Positions 57,501 to 64,000 of a stretch of DNA of 64,000 nt are shown in pieces. The number at the start of each line of letters is the position of its first letter. The first letter of the stretch is position 1. The notes below the pieces were generated by a model. That model made no database searches. It worked only from the letters and a program-made list of their open reading frames with translations, and had not been told where the DNA came from. The stretch is from Thiobacillus sp. SCUT-2 (lineage in GTDB: Bacteria; Pseudomonadota; Gammaproteobacteria; Burkholderiales; Thiobacillaceae): assembly GCF_035621355.1 (NCBI RefSeq), contig NZ_CP141769.1:2108001-2172000 (forward strand), read 5' to 3'. Made by a program: the position numbers and the translations under genes.

Positions 57501-57514
57501 CGCCCGGCGCCCTG

Positions 57515-58180
57515 TCAGCGCTCGAACACGAGGCTTTCGGAACGCGCCCCGAGCTGCGTCAGCGCGCCGTTGACCGCGTCCATGAACGGGGGCGGCCCGC
57601 ACACGTAGAAGCGCTGGTCGAAGTCGCCGACCGTCTCTTCGAGGAAGGCCCGGTCGACCCGGCGATGCACGTATCCCGGCGCCGCGACGCCGGTGGACAG
57701 CAACAGGCAGCGCTCCCCCAGCAGATGGCGCAGCTCCTTCTCGCAGATCACGTCGCGCGGCGACTTGCTGGAGAAGATCAGCGTCTGCTTCGCGAGCTCC
57801 CTTCGCCGCGCAAGGTCGCGCAGGATCGCCAGGAAGGGCGTGATGCCGGCACCCCCGGCGATGAACACGCCGGGACCCTCGTAGCGGATGGTGCCGAACG
57901 GTTCCGACATCAGCAGCTTCGCGCCGGGCTCCAGCGCGTGCAGCGCCTGGGTGACGCCGGCGTGGTCCGCGTAGCCCTTGATCGTGAACTCCAGCACGCG
58001 GTCGTCGGCCAGCCCGGTCGGCGTGAACGGCCGGCCCTGCTTGGCGAGGCCGGGGCGATCGATCGCCAGCTCGACGCCCTGCCCCGGCACGGCGGCAAAC
58101 CCCGGCGGCTTGCTGACGATGAAGCGCTTCACGTCGTGGGTGACGAACTGACTCATGAGCAGGTTGACGTTGTGGTTCAT
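57515..58180 (-). CDS. FAD/NAD-binding oxidoreductase (ferredoxin-NADP reductase-like)
   Basis: 221 residues, a short flavin reductase of the FNR superfamily. FAD domain with [20 protein letters not shown] (RPFTxT-type in place of RxYS), NAD domain with [15 protein letters not shown] and [10 protein letters not shown]; terminal ESLVFER. Likely an electron-transfer partner for an oxygenase or flavohaemoglobin-like system, but none is adjacent. GGAG lies 9 nt before the ATG. Confidence 0.88.
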   Translation of the reverse strand: MNHNVNLLMSQFVTHDVKRFIVSKPPGFAAVPGQGVELAIDRPGLAKQGRPFTPTGLADDRVLEFTIKGYADHAGVTQALHALEPGAKLLMSEPFGTIRYEGPGVFIAGGAGITPFLAILRDLARRRELAKQTLIFSSKSPRDVICEKELRHLLGERCLLLSTGVAAPGYVHRRVDRAFLEETVGDFDQRFYVCGPPPFMDAVNGALTQLGARSESLVFER

Positions 58181-58375
58181 GACTTGAATCTCCGCTGGAC
58201 GGCAGCTTCCAGCTTAGACGTCCGGACGGCCGCAGCAAAAAAAGACTCAGTATCCGCGCGGGTTTGGCGCCCTCCGCGAGCGGCTGGCGTCCATTCCCTG
58301 CGCCGGCTTGGCATAATCCGGTCCTTTGCCTTGCACCGGACGACCGTGCCCCCGCGGCTGCCTCGAGAAACAACC

Positions 58376-60736
58376 ATGCTGCCTTCCATCGAACACCGCC
58401 TCGCCGCCGAGCTCGCGGCCAAGCCCGCCCAGATCGCCGCCGCCGTCGCGCTGCTGGACGAGGGCGCGACCGTGCCCTTCATCGCCCGCTACCGCAAGGA
58501 AGCGACCGGCGGGCTTGACGACGTCCAGCTGCGCCTGCTGGAGGAGCGCCTGCGCTACCTGCGCGAACTGGAGGCGCGCCGCACCGCGATCATCGAATCG
58601 ATCACCGAGCAGAACAAGATGACGCCGGAACTGCTGCAGGCGATCTCGCTCGCCCCCGACAAGGCCCAGCTCGAAGACCTCTATCTGCCCTACAAGCCGA
58701 AGCGCCGCACCAAGGCGCAGATCGCGCTGGAAGCCGGCCTCGAGCCGCTGGCCGACGCGCTGCTCGCCGACCCCACGCTGAGCCCCGAAGCGGAGGCGGC
58801 GACGTACCTGTGCGGGCCCTTCACCACAGCCGACGGCGACAACCCCGGCGTCCCCGACGCCAAGGCCGCGCTCGACGGCGCGCGCCAGATCCTCACCGAA
58901 CGCTTCGCCGAGGATGCGGGCCTCCTGCAGGCGCTGCGCGAGTATGTGCAGGAGCACGGCGTCGTGCAGTCGAAGGTGATCGAAGGGAAAGAAACGGCGG
59001 CCGAGAAGTACGCCGACTACTTCGACTATGCGGAGTCGATCAACACGGTGCCGTCGCACCGCGCGCTGGCGGTCTTCCGCGGCCGCCGCGAGGAGATGCT
59101 CGACGTGCGCCTGCGCCTCGACAGCGAAGAGGAGAAGCCGGGCTGGAGCGCGCCGCACAACCCCTGTGAGAACCGCATCGCCGCCCGCTTCGGCATCCAG
59201 GACCAGGGGCGTCCGGCCGACCGCTGGCTGATGGACACCGTGCGCTGGACCTGGCGCGTCAAGGTGTCGATGCACCTGGAGACCGAGCTGATGGGCGCCT
59301 TGCGCACGCGCGCCGAGACCGAAGCGATCCAGGTATTCGCGCGCAACCTCAAGGACCTGCTGCTCGCCGCCCCCGCCGGGCCGCGCGTGACGATGGGACT
59401 CGACCCCGGCATCCGTACCGGCGTCAAGGTCGCCGTGGTCGACGAGACCGGCAAGGTCGTCGATACCGCCACGGTCTACCCGCACCAGCCGAGGAACGAC
59501 TGGGACGGTTCGCTCCACACGCTGGCGAAGCTCGCCGAGAAGCACGGCGTGTCGCTGATCGCGATCGGCAACGGCACCGCCTCGCGCGAAACCGACAAGC
59601 TCGCGCGCGAGCTCATCAGGCAGCGCCCGGAACTGAAACTCACCAGCATCGTCGTTTCCGAGGCCGGCGCCTCGGTGTATTCGGCGTCCGAGTTCGCCTC
59701 CCGCGAGCTGCCCGAGCTCGACGTCTCGCTGCGCGGCGCCGTGTCGATCGCGCGCCGCCTGCAGGACCCGCTCGCCGAGCTGGTGAAGATCGACCCGAAG
59801 TCGATCGGCGTCGGGCAGTACCAGCACGACGTCAGCGAATTCCAGCTGGCGCGCTCGCTCGACGCCGTCGTCGAGGACTGCGTGAACGCGGTCGGCGTCG
59901 ACGTCAACACGGCGTCGGTGCCGTTGCTCGCGCGCGTCTCGGGCTTGAGCAGCAGCGTCGCGCAGGCCATCGTTTCGCTGCGCGACGCCAAGGGCCGCTT
60001 CACCAGCCGCGCGCAGCTGCGCGACGTGCCGCGCCTGGGCGACAAGACCTTCGAGCAGGCGGCGGGCTTCCTGCGCATCATGGACGGCGACAACCCGCTC
60101 GACGCCTCCGCCGTCCACCCGGAGTCGTACCCGCTGGTCGAGCGCATCCTCGCCGACATCCGGCAGGACCTGAAATCGGTGATCGGCAACGGCGCGCTGC
60201 TGAAATCGCTCAAGCCGGCGAAATACACCGACGAACGCTTCGGCCTGCCGACCGTCACCGACATCCTCGGCGAGCTCGACAAGCCGGGCCGCGATCCGCG
60301 CCCCGAGTTCACCACGGCGAGCTTCAGGGAAGGCATCGAGACGCTCGCCGACCTCAGGCCCGACATGATCCTCGAAGGGGTCGTCACCAACGTCGCGGCG
60401 TTCGGCGCCTTCGTCGACATCGGCGTGCACCAGGACGGGCTGGTCCACATTTCCGCGCTGTCGGACAAATTCGTGAAAGACCCCCACAGCGTCGTCAAGG
60501 CCGGGCAGGTCGTGAAGGTGAAAGTGCTGGAAGTGGACGAGAAGCGGAAGCGCATCGCGCTGACGATGCGGCTCGCCGACAGTGCCGCGCAGGCAAGCAG
60601 GAAGCCTCAGGCGGGCGAACTCGCGCCGCGGGACACGCGCGGCCAGGGCAAGGCAGCCGATGGCAAACGAAATCGTGCGCCGGCCCGCGTGATGGACGGT
60701 GCGATGGCTGCCGCATTTGCGAAATTGAAGGGGTGA
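58376..60736 (+). CDS. tex: Tex-family RNA-binding transcription accessory protein
   Basis: 786 residues, normal length. N-terminal helical domain ([17 protein letters not shown]), YqgF/RNase H-like domain from ~339 ([18 protein letters not shown]), helix-hairpin-helix domains ([19 protein letters not shown]), and a C-terminal S1 domain at ~660-730 ([18 protein letters not shown]). Basic Ala/Lys tail. Tex binds nucleic acid and affects transcription and stress tolerance. The ATG is fixed by the family N-terminus; the frame runs far upstream without similarity. Confidence 0.96.
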   Translation: MLPSIEHRLAAELAAKPAQIAAAVALLDEGATVPFIARYRKEATGGLDDVQLRLLEERLRYLRELEARRTAIIESITEQNKMTPELLQAISLAPDKAQLEDLYLPYKPKRRTKAQIALEAGLEPLADALLADPTLSPEAEAATYLCGPFTTADGDNPGVPDAKAALDGARQILTERFAEDAGLLQALREYVQEHGVVQSKVIEGKETAAEKYADYFDYAESINTVPSHRALAVFRGRREEMLDVRLRLDSEEEKPGWSAPHNPCENRIAARFGIQDQGRPADRWLMDTVRWTWRVKVSMHLETELMGALRTRAETEAIQVFARNLKDLLLAAPAGPRVTMGLDPGIRTGVKVAVVDETGKVVDTATVYPHQPRNDWDGSLHTLAKLAEKHGVSLIAIGNGTASRETDKLARELIRQRPELKLTSIVVSEAGASVYSASEFASRELPELDVSLRGAVSIARRLQDPLAELVKIDPKSIGVGQYQHDVSEFQLARSLDAVVEDCVNAVGVDVNTASVPLLARVSGLSSSVAQAIVSLRDAKGRFTSRAQLRDVPRLGDKTFEQAAGFLRIMDGDNPLDASAVHPESYPLVERILADIRQDLKSVIGNGALLKSLKPAKYTDERFGLPTVTDILGELDKPGRDPRPEFTTASFREGIETLADLRPDMILEGVVTNVAAFGAFVDIGVHQDGLVHISALSDKFVKDPHSVVKAGQVVKVKVLEVDEKRKRIALTMRLADSAAQASRKPQAGELAPRDTRGQGKAADGKRNRAPARVMDGAMAAAFAKLKG

Positions 60737-60800
60737 AGCAGCGGTGCAGGACGCCGCGATTCCATCCGGCGATCCTGCCAAAGCGCCGGCCCGCCTGGCG

Positions 60801-61052
60801 CTACTTGCGGAACACCCCGAGCTTGCCCAGGATGAAGATCAGCAGTGCGGCTCCGGCGAACGCGACGATGAAGCGCGCGATGCCGCCGACGGCAGCGAAG
60901 CCCAGCAGCCCGGCGATCCAGTAGCCCAGCATCGACCCCACCACCCCCACCACCACGTTGGCGATCCAGCCCATCTGGGCATCGGTCTTCATGGCGATGC
61001 TGGCCAGCCAGCCGACGATGCCGCCGATGATCAGCGAAACGATCCAGCTCAC
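60801..61052 (-). CDS. GlsB/YeaQ/YmgE-family small membrane protein
   Basis: 83 residues, three membrane helices: SWIVSLIIGGIVGWLASIAMK, NVVVGVVGSMLGYWIAGLLG, FIVAFAGAALLIFILGKLG. The GGIVGWLA and NVVVGVVGSMLG motifs are typical of this transglycosylase-associated family, induced by general stress. GTG start with AAGGAG 7 nt upstream. Confidence 0.92.
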   Translation of the reverse strand: MSWIVSLIIGGIVGWLASIAMKTDAQMGWIANVVVGVVGSMLGYWIAGLLGFAAVGGIARFIVAFAGAALLIFILGKLGVFRK

Positions 61053-61225
61053 GTGCGATCTCCTTTCATGCGTCGAAGCCTTGCCCTGCGCCCGCATGGC
61101 GCCGCCGGACGCTCGTCCCGCGATCCGCCGACCATCTGCAGAATGTCGTCGAGCGGGTTGCCGTCGCCATCCAGATCGAGCATCGAGGCCAGACCCGACG
61201 CGGCATCCCGCTCGTCTTGTTTATA
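61049..61225 (-). pseudogene. EF-hand-like C-terminal fragment resembling DUF937 proteins
   Basis: A frame ending at the start of the GlsB-like gene (TGA inside GTGA) contains GLASMLDLDGDGNPLDDILQMVGG. This is the acidic C-terminal motif of DUF937-type proteins (LLDxDGDGsxxDDLLGMAG). The rest of such a protein is missing, and both sides read as noise, so it looks like a remnant; a very short translated peptide cannot be ruled out. It occupies the 341-bp gap 61053-61393, where I saw no other gene. Confidence 0.4.
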
Positions 61226-61393
61226 GCAGGCCGCGCGGCGGGGCCGGCGCGACTGCCGCCTCCGCCCCGGCAATCCGCCTGAGCGCGACCGCGTCCTTGC
61301 TTCGGGCGCACCGGTTCAATCAGAATGGGCGAGGCGCCCGCCGGTCGATGGCTTCGATCGGGCACCGGCGCCGCCAGACAAGGACCGATTGCC

Positions 61394-62254
61394 ATGCACC
61401 GCATCCTCGCCATCCCGCTTTTCGTGCTGGCCGCCCTGCTCACCCCCGCCCATGCGGACGACGGCCTCGAAGTCATCAGCCTGCAGCACCGCAGCGTCGA
61501 GGACATGCTGCCTCTCCTGAGGCCGCTGCTCGAGCCCGGCGGCGTGTTGACCGGCGTGCACGGCCAGCTGATCCTGCGGGCCTCGCCGTCCAACCGTGCA
61601 CAGATCAGGCAGGCCCTCGCCGCCCTCGACATCCCCTTGCGCCAATTGCGCATCACCGTCCGGCAAAGCCTGGAACGCGCCGTCGACACCCGCGAAGCCG
61701 AGTTGCACGGCCAGGTGGAAAGCGGCCCCGTCGAGCTGCGACTGCCGACCGGCGGACGGGGCGGCGTCCGCGTCGAGGCCGGCACCGCGGGAACGCGCAT
61801 CGGCGCGCGTCTGGCAGACCGCACGGTGGAGCAGAACAGCCGCGTCACCCAGCAACTTCAAGTCACCGAAGGCAGCCAGGCCTACATCCGCGCGGGCATC
61901 AGCCGGCCGTTGGCCCGGCGCGAAACGATCCGGGGCCTCTACGGCCGCGAAGTGCGCGACAGCGTGGTCTACCAGGACATCGGCAGCGGCTTTCAGGTAC
62001 AGCCTCGCCTCGTCGGCGATCGCGTCAGCCTGGACGTCACGCCGGTCCAGCAGGTCATTTCGGCGACGGACCCTCGCGTGGTCGCCGGGCAGCAGATGCA
62101 CGTCACGCTCACCGGCAGGCTGGGCGAATGGATCGAGGTCGGCGGCGGCGAAACGGACGACGCGCAGCGCGACCGTGCCCTCGCCTACTCGCGTGCCACC
62201 GACACCCGGCAGGCCCAGCGCGTCTGGCTGAAAGTCGAACTGGTCGACGAGTGA
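61394..62254 (+). CDS. Orphan secretin-like periplasmic protein
   Basis: 286 residues: signal peptide (LAIPLFVLAALLTPAHA), a secretin N-domain (LEVISLQHRSVEDMLPLLRPLL, LILRASPSNRAQIRQALAALD), then the beta-rich beginning of a secretin core (VYQDIGSGFQVQPRLVGDRVSLDVTP). It ends before a membrane-spanning barrel would be complete; full secretins are ~600 residues. No type II/III secretion or pilus genes are adjacent. It may be a periplasmic ring protein or pilotin-like partner. Confidence 0.75.
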   Translation: MHRILAIPLFVLAALLTPAHADDGLEVISLQHRSVEDMLPLLRPLLEPGGVLTGVHGQLILRASPSNRAQIRQALAALDIPLRQLRITVRQSLERAVDTREAELHGQVESGPVELRLPTGGRGGVRVEAGTAGTRIGARLADRTVEQNSRVTQQLQVTEGSQAYIRAGISRPLARRETIRGLYGREVRDSVVYQDIGSGFQVQPRLVGDRVSLDVTPVQQVISATDPRVVAGQQMHVTLTGRLGEWIEVGGGETDDAQRDRALAYSRATDTRQAQRVWLKVELVDE

Positions 62255-62329
62255 GCGCAGGCCCGAAGCGCGGCAGCAGCGGCCTGGCGAAGACAAATCA
62301 GCCGGGCCCAGGCAGGCGCGGACGCCCCC

Positions 62330-63367
62330 TCAGAGCGGGCCGTGCAGCTTCGATGACTCGACGTCCAGTACGCGCGCCCGCAACTGGCCGCAGCCGCCCT
62401 CGACGTCCTGCCCCGCGGAGTGGCGGAGCTTGGTCAGCACGCCGCGCAGGTGGAGCGCGCGCGCCATCGCGGCGGCGCGCTCCCAGCTCGGGCGGCGGAA
62501 GCCGTCGCCCGAACCTCCCTCGACGCTGTTGTAGGGAATCAGGTTCATCACCGCGTACTTGCCGGCCAGCAGGCGTGCGATGCCTTCGAGCTCCGCCTCG
62601 CTGTCGTTGACGCCTTCGAGCAGCGTCCACTGGACCTGGATCGGATAGCCGCTGCGGCGCGCGTAGGCCTCGCCGAGTTCGACCAGTTCCTCCGGCGCGA
62701 TGTCGGGCGCCTTCGGCAGCAGGCGGCGACGCAGCGCGTGATCGGTGGTGTGCAGCGAGAGCGCCAGCGCCGGCTTCACCTTCGATTGCGGGAGCCGCTC
62801 GAACACGCGCCTGTCGCCCACGGTCGAGAACACCAGGTTCTTGTGGCCGATGCCGCCCTCGATCCCCAGAAGCTCGATCGCCTCGAGCACGTTGTCGAGG
62901 TTGTGGGCCGGCTCGCCCATGCCCATGAACACCACCTTCTTCACCGGCCGCCGGCGCCTGGCCAGCACCACCTGGGCGACGATCTCCGCGCTCGTGAGCT
63001 GGCGCAAGAGGCCCGCGCGGCCGGTCATGCAGAACACGCAGCCCACCGCGCAGCCGACCTGCGTCGACACGCACACGCCGTCGCGCGGCAGCAGCACGCT
63101 CTCCACCGTCTGGCCGTCGGCCAGCCGCACCAGGAGGCGCGCCGAGCCGTCCTCGCCGGGGTGCTCGGAATGCACCCGCGCCAGGCCGCCCAGTTCGGCG
63201 AAGAGGCCGGGCAGCGCGTCACGCACCGCCAAGGGCAGGAAATCGTCAGCGCGCCGACGCTTGTTGTCGAGCGAACGCACCTGAACCCACGCCCGCAGCA
63301 CGCGACCTTCGTGGCAGGGCGCGGCGCCGAGGTCGCGGAGACGTTGACGGAGTTGCGGGAGTCGCAT
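62330..63367 (-). CDS. RlmN/Cfr-family radical SAM rRNA/tRNA methyltransferase
   Basis: 345 residues. Radical SAM cluster C106xxxC110xxC113 (VGCAVGCVFCMTG), MGMGEPAHNLDNVLEAI, LHTTDHALRRRLLPKAP, WTLLEGVNDSEAE, and the second catalytic Cys326 in SAGQDVEGGCGQL. RlmN methylates C2 of A2503 of 23S rRNA and A37 of tRNA. The gene is shorter than typical RlmN (~370), divergent at the N-terminus and not next to ndk/ispG, so it could be a second paralogue. Start MRLPQLRQRL is chosen over a long noise extension. Confidence 0.88.
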   Translation of the reverse strand: MRLPQLRQRLRDLGAAPCHEGRVLRAWVQVRSLDNKRRRADDFLPLAVRDALPGLFAELGGLARVHSEHPGEDGSARLLVRLADGQTVESVLLPRDGVCVSTQVGCAVGCVFCMTGRAGLLRQLTSAEIVAQVVLARRRRPVKKVVFMGMGEPAHNLDNVLEAIELLGIEGGIGHKNLVFSTVGDRRVFERLPQSKVKPALALSLHTTDHALRRRLLPKAPDIAPEELVELGEAYARRSGYPIQVQWTLLEGVNDSEAELEGIARLLAGKYAVMNLIPYNSVEGGSGDGFRRPSWERAAAMARALHLRGVLTKLRHSAGQDVEGGCGQLRARVLDVESSKLHGPL

Positions 63368-63449
63368 GGCGGGCCGGATGGTAGCACGGGGACCGGGAGC
63401 CGCCCGGGGCACGGCGCCGTTCCAGCATTGCCGCTGGCTTTGCGCGATG

Positions 63450-63743
63450 TCAGCCATCGAATCCGCCCTCACGCTGATGACGCACGGCGAGCACGATCGC
63501 CACGTCGCGTTCGACATCGAATCTGTAAAGCGCCACGTAGCCTGTGCGCCCGCGCGAAATCAGCAGTTCACGGTAGCCGTGTTCCGCTGGCCGGCCGACG
63601 AGCGGATGCTCCTTGAGGATGCGCAGCCCGCCGAACAGCAACTGGGCCGTCGCCGCGGCGGCATCGGGGTCCGATTCGATCAGGAAGGCGGTGAGGCGCT
63701 CGACGTCCTGCAGGGCATGCGGCGCAAAGACAAGGCGCGCCAC
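63450..63743 (-). CDS. RelE/ParE-family toxin
   Basis: 97 residues from a GTG start that directly follows the antitoxin stop. ParE-like pattern: LVFAPHALQDVERLTAFLIES, LRILKEHPLVGRPAEHGYRELLI, TGYVALYRFDVERDVAIVLAVRHQRE (marker VALYRFDVERDVAIVLAVRHQ). The terminal RHQRE-type end is typical of the plasmid-stabilisation family. Whether it acts on gyrase (ParE) or mRNA (RelE) cannot be decided. Confidence 0.88.
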   Translation of the reverse strand: MARLVFAPHALQDVERLTAFLIESDPDAAAATAQLLFGGLRILKEHPLVGRPAEHGYRELLISRGRTGYVALYRFDVERDVAIVLAVRHQREGGFDG

Positions 63744-63747
63744 GGGC

Positions 63748-64000
63748 TCAGAGCTTGACGGCCTTGGGGCGCCTGGCGCGCTTGCCGGCGAGCGTGTCCT
63801 GCAGATAGCAGAACACCGCGTCGGCATCGTAGACAACGCCGTATTCGGCAACGTCCTGCTCCGCTCTCACCGCCGCGTCGACGAAGGCGCGCCGCCGCTC
63901 CGCCAGCGCGGTCTGCGCGGCCAGTGCGTCGACCATGAAGGCATGCGGCGTCTTGCCGGCATCGGCCGCAACGGCAGCGATGCGTTCCTTCAGATCGTCG
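63748..64000 (-). CDS. Ribbon-helix-helix antitoxin (start beyond window)
   Basis: 84 residues visible; the N-terminus is past the right edge. The sequence LKERIAAVAADAGKTPHAFM and VDALAAQTALAERRRAFVDA matches the helix pair of CopG/RHH antitoxins paired with ParE-like toxins. The C-terminal part VFCYLQDTLAGKRARRPKAV would wrap the toxin. Paired with the toxin gene 4 nt downstream; such pairs repress their own promoter. Confidence 0.85.
   Translation of the reverse strand, partial: DDLKERIAAVAADAGKTPHAFMVDALAAQTALAERRRAFVDAAVRAEQDVAEYGVVYDADAVFCYLQDTLAGKRARRPKAVKL

Noticed and set aside
57476-58375. 300-codon upstream extension of tex
   Set aside because: The Tex family begins at MLPSIEHRL; the extension is antisense to the FNR-like gene and shows no similarity.
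62330-63367. Cfr antibiotic-resistance gene
   Set aside because: RlmN and Cfr share the catalytic motifs; nothing here favours Cfr and the context is chromosomal.

Overview
This window is chromosomal DNA of a high-GC Gram-negative bacterium, most likely a betaproteobacterium close to Thiobacillus or other Nitrosomonadales. The evidence is gene order: a mla / ABC-2 exporter / ibaG / murA block, and a long same-strand block leuC-leuD-leuB-asd-fimV-truA-trpF-trpB-trpA-accD-folC-dedD-cvpA-purF-metZ. DsrC- and DsrE-family proteins fit a sulfur-oxidising lineage. The lineage is an inference; no rRNA, tRNA, CRISPR array or insertion sequence was seen.

Layout. 1-6.9 kb (minus): lipid transport and envelope genes mlaF-mlaE-mlaD-(TolC-family gene)-mlaC-mlaB, an ABC-2 exporter pair, ibaG and the 5' part of murA. 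A TolC-family gene sits where mlaA would be expected. 7-10.8 kb: a short DUF72 protein and cysS (minus), then a TPR protein, ppiB and lpxH (plus). lpxH carries a perfect intrinsic-terminator sequence inside its coding region. 10.8-31.3 kb (minus): a secreted unknown protein, metZ behind a SAM-II riboswitch with its own promoter and terminator, then purine, folate, fatty acid, tryptophan, pilus-hub, aspartate-family and leucine genes, an MFS transporter, dodecin and a flavin reductase. A secreted protein with 11-residue repeats lies between leuC and leuD. 31.5-38.8 kb: a DsrC-like protein lacking the terminal cysteine, a membrane protein with a PLD-like fold, a GGDEF cyclase coupled to a FleN/MinD ATPase, an HDOD protein, a lipoprotein, a ClC transporter and an orphan PDC sensor.

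38.8-48.1 kb is the most distinctive region. It is a divergent cyanophycin locus. cphA and a second synthetase-like gene with an altered P-loop run leftward. An ABC exporter with a PH-like domain and zinc ribbon, a DUF1854 protein and a relative of Bacillus spore transglutaminase Tgl run rightward. The arrangement suggests that a cyanophycin-like polymer, or a product of its metabolism, is handled by a dedicated membrane system, possibly with a crosslinking or amide-transfer step.

48-64 kb is accessory: small secreted proteins, a DUF3857/transglutaminase protein, a periplasmic DsrE protein, a Spy/CpxP-like chaperone, a PilZ protein, an aldo/keto reductase, an EAL-HDOD protein, a nitroreductase remnant, a ferredoxin-NADP reductase-like enzyme, tex, a GlsB-like membrane protein, an orphan secretin-like protein, an RlmN/Cfr-family radical SAM methyltransferase and a toxin-antitoxin pair cut by the right edge. 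Cyclic-di-GMP themes recur (GGDEF, PilZ, degenerate EAL), but no flagellar or pilus assembly operon is present.
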